Shown: positions 1 through 6,059 of the stretch, piece after piece
Numbering within the stretch: position 1 is the stretch's first letter
Layout of the letters: the number at the start of each line of letters is the position of its first letter
From: Methylotetracoccus sp.
Lineage (GTDB): Bacteria > Pseudomonadota > Gammaproteobacteria > Methylococcales > Methylococcaceae
Length of the DNA stretch: 9,106 nt
Assembly: GCA_025458755.1 (NCBI GenBank)
Contig: JALORT010000051.1
Coordinates: 1-9,106 of the forward strand
Direction of reading: 5' to 3'
The notes under the pieces: model-generated
Seen by the model: only the letters and a program-made list of their open reading frames with translations
What the model was told of the DNA's origin: nothing
The model's database searches: none
Translations under genes and position numbers: made by a program

Positions 1-1281
1 GCGCACGACGGTCTGGCCGAAGCGGTCGCCATGGACCCGCTGGTGCCCGTCGGTTTTGCATCCGACACCGTGCGGATCAGGCAGCGGCAAACCCGTTACG
101 ATTTCAAGAGCGAATGGTACGACCCGGTCGCGTTTGCCGAGATGCTGAAGCTGCGGATGACCTATAACGACTACTACCACGTGGAGTTGGAGAACGGCCT
201 GGCGGGCACGACCTGGACGAACCAGGGCTGGGAAGGCCGGGCGGAACTCAAGCACAAGCCGTGGGGACCGCTGCAGGGCGTGGTCGGCTTTCAAGGCATC
301 AGTTCGGTGTTCGAAGCAGTCGGTGCAGAAGCCGTGGTGCCGAAGTCCGATATCCAGAATTTTGGCGGCTTCGCGGTCGAGACCCTGGATTTCGACCCCT
401 TCTCGCTGCAGGGCGGATTCCGGGTGGAGCATCAGACGGTTGTACCGGTCGGCGGGATCCAGAGTTCCTCGCACACCCCGGTCAGCGGATCTGCTTCCGC
501 GTCGTGGCACGCGAATGACGCCAATGTGCTCGCGATCGCTTTGACCCGCGCGCAGCGCGCGCCGCAGGTGCAGGAACTCTACTCCAACGGTTTTCATGCC
601 GCCACCCGCAGCTTCGAGATCGGCGATCCGAATCTCCGCGAAGAGACCGACCACAATCTGGAGCTCTCCTACCGTCTGAACACCGAATCAGTGCGTGCCA
701 ACCTGAATGTGTTCCAGAATTGGGCGACCGATTACATATTCGCCGGTCGTTCGGGGCAGGTCGTGGATCCGATCACCGAGTCCTTCGTCGATGTGTGCCC
801 GGACAATGAGATCTGCACGCCGGTGTTCCAGTTCGGTCAGGCCGATGCGACCTTCATCGGCTATGAGGCGGACGTCGGCGTCCCGCTGGCCGAGGAATCT
901 TGGGGCAAGCTGGATCTGATCCTGTTCAGCGACTACGTGCGTGGCCGTTTCGTCCGAGGCGGAAACGTGCCGCGGCAGCCGCCGCTGCGCTACGGGTTTC
1001 AGTTGGATTACCGCTGGGGCGATCTCTACGCCAACTGGCGGGTGATGCGCGGCGAGGCGCAGGACAATCCCGCTGCCGGCGAGTCCGCGACCCCCGGCTA
1101 TGTGCTGATGAACATCGCGGTGGAATACAAGGTCAGCGCGACGCCGTATGCCGACGTGCTGCTGTTTGCGCGCGGCAACAATCTTCTCGACCAGTCGATT
1201 CGGAACGCCACCTCCTACCTCCGCGCGCTGGCACCGGAACCCGGTATCGGCGGTGAAATCGGCTTGCGCGCGACCTTCTGA
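1..1281 (+). CDS. TonB-dependent outer-membrane receptor, ZnuD-like, C-terminal part (5' end outside window)
   Basis: The reading frame is open from base 1 and ends at TGA 1279-1281, so about 426 residues of a beta-barrel receptor are visible and the plug domain lies off the left edge. The protein ends in a phenylalanine within GLRATF, the usual C-terminal signature of outer-membrane barrels. The stretch encoded at about 556-664 (RAPQVQELYSNG, then FEIGDPNLREE) and the end (ARGNNLLDQSIRNATSYL) match my memory of TonB-dependent receptors of the ZnuD type, which take up zinc or haem using TonB energy. Two cysteines (codons at 796 and 814, CPDNEIC) sit in what should be an extracellular loop and could form a disulfide. 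There is no histidine-rich loop to prove zinc as substrate, so iron complexes or another ligand remain possible. No promoter is visible because the start is outside the window. The family call is firm; the substrate is not. Confidence 0.88.
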   Translation, partial: AHDGLAEAVAMDPLVPVGFASDTVRIRQRQTRYDFKSEWYDPVAFAEMLKLRMTYNDYYHVELENGLAGTTWTNQGWEGRAELKHKPWGPLQGVVGFQGISSVFEAVGAEAVVPKSDIQNFGGFAVETLDFDPFSLQGGFRVEHQTVVPVGGIQSSSHTPVSGSASASWHANDANVLAIALTRAQRAPQVQELYSNGFHAATRSFEIGDPNLREETDHNLELSYRLNTESVRANLNVFQNWATDYIFAGRSGQVVDPITESFVDVCPDNEICTPVFQFGQADATFIGYEADVGVPLAEESWGKLDLILFSDYVRGRFVRGGNVPRQPPLRYGFQLDYRWGDLYANWRVMRGEAQDNPAAGESATPGYVLMNIAVEYKVSATPYADVLLFARGNNLLDQSIRNATSYLRALAPEPGIGGEIGLRATF

Positions 1282-1649
1282 CGGCCCGCCGCCGGCGCCG
1301 AGGCGCGGTGATCCAAAATGATCCTGAATTCCAAGGTTGACGCGGCAGTAGGGGCGATTTGATCGGCCCGATCAGAGTCTTACGTGCGAATGAATGCCCG
1401 CCTACCGGGTAGCCGTAAGTCGATCAAAATGCAGGGTAGTGCCTGCCCACCGCCGTTTTCAGGATGGTTGTGGCCAATCTGCGGTCGTTCCCGTCCTTGC
1501 GTTAGTCTCGGGAAACGCCTTAAGCTTCAGCGATCCGCCGGATTCGCGCGGGAACCTGAGAATGGCGCTCCCCGCGCGGTCCTCGACCGTTTGCCGTAAG
1601 CCCTCATCACGCAACGGCGCCAACCGACCTGACGCTCCAGTGATCAGAC
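1282..1649. other. 368-base intergenic gap without a supported gene
   Basis: This gap separates the receptor from the sulfur-amino-acid pair. Short open frames exist but have no recognisable product or ribosome binding site. I see no T-run hairpin terminator after the receptor stop; the GC-rich hairpin at about 1294-1306 has a tight loop and no following T stretch. Visible structure consists of the perfect palindrome at 1360-1374, a smaller one at 1402-1412 (CTACC-G-GGTAG), and a weak hairpin at 1431-1446 (GCAGG/CCTGC). I recognise no riboswitch. The promoter of the downstream gene should lie here but no hexamer pair is convincing. Confidence 0.6.
1360..1374. repeat. Perfect inverted repeat TGATCGG-C-CCGATCA, possible operator
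   Basis: Two 7-base arms separated by one base form a perfect palindrome in the gap upstream of the cystathionine gamma-synthase-like gene. The form suits binding by a dimeric regulator. It does not match the MetJ box (AGACGTCT) or the MetR half-site pattern (TGAA-N5-TTCA). It lies about 275 bases before the next start codon, so a link to that gene is only inferred. A palindrome of this size can also arise by chance in GC-rich DNA. Confidence 0.3.
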
Positions 1650-2786
1650 ATGTCACGAATCGCCACGCTTCTCGCGCATGCCGGCGTCGGTGAAGATCCG
1701 CACACCGGGTCGATCAGCACACCTATCTATCAGACGTCGACGTTCGCTCATCCCGCCTTGGGCCAAAGCACCGGTTTCGATTACAGCCGAACGACCAATC
1801 CGACCCGTCTGGTGCTGGAGCACACGCTGGCCCGCCTCGACGGCGGTGTCGCAGGTTTCGCGTTCGCCAGCGGACTGGCCGCGCTCAGCACCGTACTGTG
1901 TCTTTTCGATCAAGGTGATCACCTGATCGTGGCCGAGGGCTGCTACGGCGGCACGTATCGTCTGCTGGATCAGATCTTCCAACGGTTCGGGCTGGCGGTC
2001 AGCTACGTTCCAGTGACTGACCCGGCTGCGTACTCCGCTGCGCTGCGGCCGCGGACACGGGCGATCTTGGTGGAATCGGTGTCCAACCCCTGCCTGTGGG
2101 TCCCGGACCTGGAGGCGCTGGCCGCGCTGGCGGAGCGGGCCGGGGTTGTGCTGCTGGTCGACAATACCTTCCTGACGCCGTACTGGCTGCGGCCGCTGGA
2201 GTGGGGTGCCGATATCGTGCTGCATTCCGCATCGAAATTCTTGGCCGGGCACAACGACACCATCGCCGGTCTGGTGACGGTTCGGGATGCGGCACTGGCC
2301 GAGCGCCTGGGCTTCCTGCAAAATGCCGTCGGCGCGATCCTCGGTCCTCAGGATGCGTGGTTGGTGCTGCGCGGAATCAAGACGCTGGCGGTGCGATTGG
2401 AGCAGCAGCAGCGCAACGCCTTTGAGATCGCCGGGTGGCTGCGCACCCGACCGCGGGTCGCGCGGGTCCTCTATTCCGGTCTTCCCGATGACCCCGGTCA
2501 TCCGGGGCTTGCTCGCGTGGCCAGCGGTTTCGGCGCGGTGATCGCTTTCGAAGTCGATGCCGTCGACACGGCACGCCGTCTGATCGAACAGCTTCAGCTG
2601 ATCGCCTACGCGGAAAGTTTCGGCGGCGTCGAGAGCCTGATCACCGTTCCAGCGCTGCAAACCCATGCCAATCTGTCCGCTGAGGACCGTAGGCGCCTCG
2701 GTGTGACCGACACGTTGTTGCGGCTTTCGGTCGGAATCGAGGACGCCGTGGACCTCATCGCCGATCTGGAGCCGGTTCTGGCATGA
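1650..2786 (+). CDS. metB: Cystathionine gamma-synthase-family PLP enzyme (Cys/Met metabolism)
   Basis: A full-length 378-residue member of the Cys/Met-metabolism PLP family, the usual size for it. Visible motifs in order: YSRTTNPTR (45-53, phosphate-binding Tyr and Arg from the neighbouring subunit), ASGLAAL (73-79), EGCYGGTYR (96-104, Tyr99 stacking on PLP), VDNTF (170-174, Asp171 to the pyridine nitrogen), SASKFLAGHND (193-203, Lys196 as Schiff-base lysine), SFGGVESL (323-330) and RLSVGIED (358-365). The likely reaction is gamma-replacement of an O-acylhomoserine by cysteine to give cystathionine, in the cytosol. Family members also include cystathionine beta-lyases, gamma-lyases and O-acetylhomoserine sulfhydrylases, and motifs alone do not separate these. 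The synthase role is favoured because the next gene, joined by an ATGA overlap (2783-2786), is a C-S lyase that could finish transsulfuration. The ATG at 1650 lacks a good Shine-Dalgarno sequence, but the conserved N-terminal start (SRIATLLAH) fits it. Confidence 0.85.
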   Translation: MSRIATLLAHAGVGEDPHTGSISTPIYQTSTFAHPALGQSTGFDYSRTTNPTRLVLEHTLARLDGGVAGFAFASGLAALSTVLCLFDQGDHLIVAEGCYGGTYRLLDQIFQRFGLAVSYVPVTDPAAYSAALRPRTRAILVESVSNPCLWVPDLEALAALAERAGVVLLVDNTFLTPYWLRPLEWGADIVLHSASKFLAGHNDTIAGLVTVRDAALAERLGFLQNAVGAILGPQDAWLVLRGIKTLAVRLEQQQRNAFEIAGWLRTRPRVARVLYSGLPDDPGHPGLARVASGFGAVIAFEVDAVDTARRLIEQLQLIAYAESFGGVESLITVPALQTHANLSAEDRRRLGVTDTLLRLSVGIEDAVDLIADLEPVLA

Positions 2787-3925
2787 AAGAACAGACCGTG
2801 GATTTCGACCGAGTGATCGACCGGCGGTCGACATCCAGCACCAAATGGGACAAATATGCGGGTCGGGACATCCTGCCGCTGTGGGTCGCCGACATGGATT
2901 TCGCCAGTCCGCCGTCGGTGGTCGAGGCGCTGCGGACCCGGATCGATCACGGCGTGTTCGGCTATACCGATGCGCCGGAAAGTCTGATCGAGGCGGTCCT
3001 GGCTTATGCCCGCAGCCATTACGGCTGGCCGCTCGAGCCGGGCTGGCTGGTCTGGCTGCCGGGACTGGTTCCGGGCTTGAATCTCGCCTGCCGCGCCGTC
3101 GGTCAGCCGGGCGACGCGGTACTGACCGCAACGCCGGTCTATCCACCGTTCCTCCGCGCTCCGCGGTCATCGAACCGCAGCTTGATCACCGTGCCCTTGG
3201 TGGATCGCGGTGAGGACTGGGGGTGGGATTTCGATGCCGTCGAAGCCGCGGTCACGCCCTGCACCCGACTGCTGCTGCTGTGCCATCCGCACAATCCGGT
3301 GGGTCGGGTCTGGCGCGAACAAGAATTGGGCCGTCTGGTCGAACTCGCGCAACGGCACGACCTGATCATTTGCTCGGACGAAATTCATTGTGATCTCATC
3401 CTCGACCCCACGGTCCAGCATGTGCCGCTGGCGCGGACGGACCCGTCTTTTGCGGGCCGCACGATCACTCTGTTGGCGCCTTCGAAGACCTGGAACCTGC
3501 CGGGCCTCGGGTGTTCGTTGGCGGTCATTCCGGATTCGGCGCTGCGTCGTCGCTTCGTTCACGAAATGGCGGGTCTGGTGCCGGGCGTCAACGTGCTCGG
3601 CTTTACCGCTGCCGAAGCGGCTTACCGCGATGACGGCGGGTGGCGCAACGCCCTGCTGGATTATCTGCGGGGCAATCGCCGCGTGCTCCAGGAATGGTTC
3701 GCGGGCAGTCGGCGGCTCAAACTGACGGTGCCGGAAGCGACTTATCTCGCCTGGATCGATGCCCGTGCGATTGATCCGGTGAATCCTCTGCCCCAGTTCG
3801 AAGCGCTCGGAGTGGGTTTGTCCGACGGCCGCGATTTCGGATTTCCGGGGTATTTGCGGCTGAATTTCGGCTGCCGGCGCGCTTTGTTGACGCAGGCGCT
3901 CGATCGCTTGATGCCCTTGCGCTAA
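2783..3925 (+). CDS. patB: PatB/MalY-type PLP C-S lyase (cystathionine beta-lyase, class I/II aminotransferase fold)
   Basis: A 380-residue fold-type I PLP enzyme of the MalY/PatB group, normal length. Visible motifs: WVADMDF (34-40), typical of this group near the N-terminus; HNPVGR (170-175); SDEIH (198-202, Asp199 to the pyridine nitrogen); APSKTWNLPG (232-241, Lys235 as the PLP lysine); and LRLNFG (358-363, Arg359 as likely carboxylate-binding arginine). These proteins cleave the carbon-sulfur bond of cystathionine or other S-conjugated cysteines to give thiol, pyruvate and ammonia. Its ATG overlaps the stop of the preceding gamma-synthase-like gene as ATGA, so the two are probably translationally coupled and act in sequence, making homocysteine for methionine. 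It would replace the MetC-type beta-lyase used by enterics. True aminotransferase activity or a moonlighting role as in E. coli MalY is possible but not indicated. The gene ends at TAA 3923-3925. Confidence 0.86.
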   Translation: MKEQTVDFDRVIDRRSTSSTKWDKYAGRDILPLWVADMDFASPPSVVEALRTRIDHGVFGYTDAPESLIEAVLAYARSHYGWPLEPGWLVWLPGLVPGLNLACRAVGQPGDAVLTATPVYPPFLRAPRSSNRSLITVPLVDRGEDWGWDFDAVEAAVTPCTRLLLLCHPHNPVGRVWREQELGRLVELAQRHDLIICSDEIHCDLILDPTVQHVPLARTDPSFAGRTITLLAPSKTWNLPGLGCSLAVIPDSALRRRFVHEMAGLVPGVNVLGFTAAEAAYRDDGGWRNALLDYLRGNRRVLQEWFAGSRRLKLTVPEATYLAWIDARAIDPVNPLPQFEALGVGLSDGRDFGFPGYLRLNFGCRRALLTQALDRLMPLR

Positions 3926-3950
3926 TCGTCGCGTGAAAGATCCGGCGTCA

Positions 3951-3979
3951 CTGACGGTTGAGGCGTCATGCCTTAGAAT
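3951..3979 (+). promoter_or_regulatory. Sigma70-like promoter upstream of DUF3124 gene, overlapped by repeats
   Basis: CTGACG (3951-3956) and TAGAAT (3974-3979) are separated by 17 bases and match 4 of 6 and 5 of 6 of the -35 and -10 consensus. The predicted start near 3986 precedes the ATG at 4021. The -35 lies inside an inverted repeat CGTCA-C-TGACG (3946-3956), and GGCGTCA occurs twice as a direct repeat (3944-3950 and 3962-3968), which could be an operator. Not proven experimentally. Confidence 0.5.
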
Positions 3980-4010
3980 CATTACGAACAGGAACACCGA
4001 TGGTTTCGCG

Positions 4011-4016
4011 AGGCGG
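4011..4016 (+). promoter_or_regulatory. Shine-Dalgarno-like AGGCGG deciding the DUF3124 start
   Basis: The purine-rich AGGCGG, followed by AAAC, ends four bases before the ATG at 4021. The earlier in-frame starts (TTG 3958, ATG 4000) lack such a site, and TTG 3958 lies upstream of the predicted transcription start. This favours 4021. Confidence 0.5.
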
Positions 4017-4020
4017 AAAC

Positions 4021-4503
4021 ATGAGCAAGTCGTTGCGTCTGCTGACGCAGGTATTGGTCGTCGCTGCGGTGCTTTCACTGCCGTGGCGTCTCGCCGGCGG
4101 TGAACCGGCCACCGCTCGCGGTCAACTCCTGTTCGTGCCAGTCTATTCCGAGCTCGCTTACGGCGACCGGAAGCACACCCTGAACCTGTCGGCGACGTTG
4201 ACGATCCGCAACACCGACCGGAAGAATCCGCTCAGCCTGACGCGGGTGGACTATTACAGCTCACAAGGGATGCTGTTGCGGTCGTATCTGAAGAAGCCGC
4301 AAAGCATCAGTCCAATGGCTTCCGTCGAATACATCATCAGCGGGGCGGACCGGACCGGAGGCACCGCGGCCAGTTTTCTGGTGGAGTGGGAAAGTGCATC
4401 GCCGATGTCGGTGCCGGTGGTCGAGGCGGTGATGATCAGTGCGGCGTCGATGTATGGGGTGTCGTTTCAGAGCGTCGCTCAAGTCCTGGAGGAGACGCGT
4501 TAA
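4021..4503 (+). CDS. Secreted DUF3124 family protein
   Basis: A 160-residue protein whose body matches my memory of the DUF3124 family: FVPVYSELAYGDR (38-50), LSATLTIRNTD (56-66), VDYYSSQGMLLRSYL (76-90), then SFLVEW (118-123) and VEAVMI (134-139). Biochemical function is unknown. The N-terminus has a positively charged start, a hydrophobic core (LLTQVLVVAAVLSL, 7-20) and a cleavage region around 25-32, which indicates export to the periplasm; I see no lipobox cysteine. The start at 4021 is preferred over ATG 4000 because of the AGGCGG upstream and because it gives a cleaner signal peptide. It has its own predicted promoter and is followed by 60 bases before a possible leader ORF of the pigment operon. 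It could be transcribed into that operon, since no terminator is evident. The beta-rich, alternating pattern suggests a small beta-sandwich, which is inference. Confidence 0.8.
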   Translation: MSKSLRLLTQVLVVAAVLSLPWRLAGGEPATARGQLLFVPVYSELAYGDRKHTLNLSATLTIRNTDRKNPLSLTRVDYYSSQGMLLRSYLKKPQSISPMASVEYIISGADRTGGTAASFLVEWESASPMSVPVVEAVMISAASMYGVSFQSVAQVLEETR

Positions 4504-4526
4504 CATGCTGCGGCACCAGTCCCGGG

Positions 4527-4554
4527 TCGACGGCCGGCGAGGAGCGGATACAAT
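4527..4554 (+). promoter_or_regulatory. Sigma70-like promoter candidate for the pigment operon
   Basis: TCGACG (4527-4532) and TACAAT (4549-4554) are 16 bases apart and match 4 of 6 and 5 of 6 of the sigma70 hexamers. Transcription would start near 4561, giving an untranslated leader of about 155 bases before the halogenase ATG at 4716. This is the only good hexamer pair I found between the DUF3124 stop and the halogenase. Confidence 0.45.
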
Positions 4555-4563
4555 GGAGGTCTC

Positions 4564-4716
4564 ATGCGGATGCCGCGCCCGGCGCCGTCTCGATGGTATC
4601 CAGGCCGGGCTCCGGGAGGCAGCGCAAATGCGGGCCGGATCGCGTCACGCGCGAATTGGGTCATGAGGTTCGCGAAACTGCTGCGAAGCCTGCTGTCAGT
4701 CCCGGGGGAACCCTGA
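4564..4716 (+). CDS. Possible 50-residue leader ORF ending on the halogenase start
   Basis: An ATG at 4564 is preceded by GGAGG at 4555-4559. The frame runs 50 codons to TGA 4714-4716, whose final A is the first base of the halogenase ATG (TGATG, 4714-4718). An internal ATG at 4663 would give a 17-residue peptide (MRFAKLLRSLLSVPGEP). The arrangement would allow translational coupling to the halogenase. Against it: the residue composition (Pro, Arg, Gly, Ala) is what any open frame in GC-rich DNA gives, I recognise no family, and the GGAGG lies upstream of the predicted transcription start near 4561, so it would be used only on read-through transcripts. Treat as a hypothesis. Confidence 0.22.
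   Translation: MRMPRPAPSRWYPGRAPGGSANAGRIASRANWVMRFAKLLRSLLSVPGEP
4704..4710 (+). promoter_or_regulatory. Ribosome binding site GGGGGAA for the halogenase
   Basis: A purine run at 4704-4710 ends five bases before ATG 4716. It decides that start within a frame that stays open much further upstream, to within the DUF3124 gene. Confidence 0.5.
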
Positions 4717-6059
4717 TGTATCTGTCGGAACCGAATCAGTGCTCTGAAACTGCTTCTCGCGGCGTATCGGTCCCGGAACCTTCCGTCTGCGACGTGATCG
4801 TGATCGGCGGCGGGCCGGCCGGTTCCACGGTCGCGACGCGTCTGGCGGAGAAAGGATGGCATGTCGTGCTGTTCGAGAAGGATCGCCACCCGCGTTTCCA
4901 TATCGGGGAGTCGCTGCTGCCGCTGAGTCTCCCGCTGTTCGAGCAGTTGGGCGTTCTGGATCAGGTCGAGAAGATCGGTGTCCGCAAGTACGCCGCGGAA
5001 TTCTGGTCGGCGGAGCACGGCAAGTGCGCGGCATTCCGGTTTGCGCGGGCGCTGGACCCGAGCCATCCTTACGCTTACCACGTAAAGCGGGCCGATCTGG
5101 ATCATCTGCTGCTGCAGAACAGCGTGGAACGGGGCGTGATTGTCAAAGAAGGATGCCGGGTCGAAAGTGTGAATCTGGACATTGCCGCTGGCTGCGAGGT
5201 GACGGTCGGCGATTCCGACGGCCGAACGCAGCGGTGGCGAGGACGGTTCCTCGTCGATGCCTCCGGTCGGGATACCTTCCTCTCGCACCGTCTCGGCCTT
5301 AAGACCCGCAACCGAAGGCATAACAGCGCGGCGATGTTCGGCCATTTTCGCGGTGTGCGCCGTCACGCCGGGGAGGCGGCCGGCAATATCAGCATCTATT
5401 GGTTCCAACACGGCTGGTTCTGGATGATCCCGCTGCAGGATGACATCATGAGTATCGGTGCCGTGTGTTGGCCGTATTACATGAAGCAACGGCGGCAAGA
5501 CCTTCGCGATTTCTTTTTGTCGACATTGGCGATGAGCCCGGACGTTCAGGCGCGGATCGAGGATGCGGAACTCGTCACCGAAGTGTCCGCGACCGGTAAT
5601 TATTCCTACCAGTCCCGTTCCATTTTCGGTCCGCGTCATCTGTTGGTGGGCGATGCGTTCACGTTTATCGATCCGGTCTTTTCCACCGGGGTCCATCTCG
5701 CGCTGACCGGCGCGTTCATCGGTGCGGATGCGGTTGATGCCGCGTTGCGGCAGCCGCGTCAGGCCGAAAGACATCTCCGTGCCTACGAGCGCCGGGTGCG
5801 CCGGGGTCTGAAGACTTTTTCCTGGTTTATCTACCGGATCACCACACCGGCCATGCGCGATCTGATCATGTATCCGCGTAATATTCTGGGCGTCGAACAG
5901 GCGATCGTATCGCTGTTGGCCGGCGATCTGTTCGGCAACACCCGAATCGGTCTCCGCTTGCTGCTGTTCAGATTCTTTTACTACATCACTGTGCTCGGCG
6001 CACCACGGGAAAATTTCGCAGCTTATCGCCGCCGCCGGCGTAACGTGATGACCGAATGA
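4716..6059 (+). CDS. FAD-dependent halogenase (tryptophan/phenol halogenase family)
   Basis: A 447-residue flavoprotein of the FADH2-dependent halogenase family, which uses reduced flavin, O2 and halide to halogenate aromatic rings. Visible motifs: Rossmann GGGPAGS (31-37) for FAD; GESLLP (64-69); VRKYAAEF (89-96), whose Lys91 aligns with the lysine that carries hypohalous acid in these enzymes; WFWMIP (234-239), the WxWxIP halogenase signature that blocks monooxygenation; and FIDPVFSTGVHLAL (317-330), matching the FxDPxxSxG pattern of phenolic halogenases. The tail is strongly basic (YRRRRR, 437-442). ATG 4716 is chosen because GGGGGAA lies five bases upstream and the FAD motif then starts at about residue 26. 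It overlaps the chorismatase gene as ATGA (6056-6059). In this context the substrate is probably a hydroxybenzoyl group or aryl polyene bound to a carrier protein, as with the halogenated xanthomonadins; that is inference. A separate flavin reductase would be needed. Confidence 0.85.
   Translation: MYLSEPNQCSETASRGVSVPEPSVCDVIVIGGGPAGSTVATRLAEKGWHVVLFEKDRHPRFHIGESLLPLSLPLFEQLGVLDQVEKIGVRKYAAEFWSAEHGKCAAFRFARALDPSHPYAYHVKRADLDHLLLQNSVERGVIVKEGCRVESVNLDIAAGCEVTVGDSDGRTQRWRGRFLVDASGRDTFLSHRLGLKTRNRRHNSAAMFGHFRGVRRHAGEAAGNISIYWFQHGWFWMIPLQDDIMSIGAVCWPYYMKQRRQDLRDFFLSTLAMSPDVQARIEDAELVTEVSATGNYSYQSRSIFGPRHLLVGDAFTFIDPVFSTGVHLALTGAFIGADAVDAALRQPRQAERHLRAYERRVRRGLKTFSWFIYRITTPAMRDLIMYPRNILGVEQAIVSLLAGDLFGNTRIGLRLLLFRFFYYITVLGAPRENFAAYRRRRRNVMTE

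Noticed and set aside
1294..1306. GCGCC-GA-GGCGC hairpin as receptor terminator
   Set aside because: The loop is too tight for the full stem and no T-run follows.
1497..1526. TTGCGT-N17-TTAAGC as promoter for the sulfur-amino-acid pair
   Set aside because: The -10 match is poor, so it is no better than chance in a gap of this length.
1282..1649. Riboswitch (SAM or cobalamin) ahead of the sulfur-amino-acid pair
   Set aside because: I could not find the conserved boxes or stem arrangement of either class; a covariance-model search (Infernal/Rfam) would be needed to exclude it.
1384..1693. Short + strand open frames in the gap before the gamma-synthase-like gene
   Set aside because: No recognisable family, no ribosome binding site, overlap with each other in different frames, and one runs into the real gene.
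1653..3170. 505-codon open frame on the - strand across the sulfur-amino-acid genes
   Set aside because: It is antisense to two genes with complete PLP-enzyme motifs, has an Arg/Pro/Gln-rich composition with no recognisable domain, and is expected in GC-rich DNA.
3958..4020. Longer DUF3124 protein from TTG 3958 or ATG 4000
   Set aside because: TTG 3958 lies upstream of the predicted transcription start, and both would put extra residues before the signal peptide without a ribosome binding site.
4386..4715. Upstream in-frame extension of the halogenase
   Set aside because: It would overlap the DUF3124 gene and add about 110 unconserved residues before the FAD motif; GGGGGAA before ATG 4716 gives a better start.
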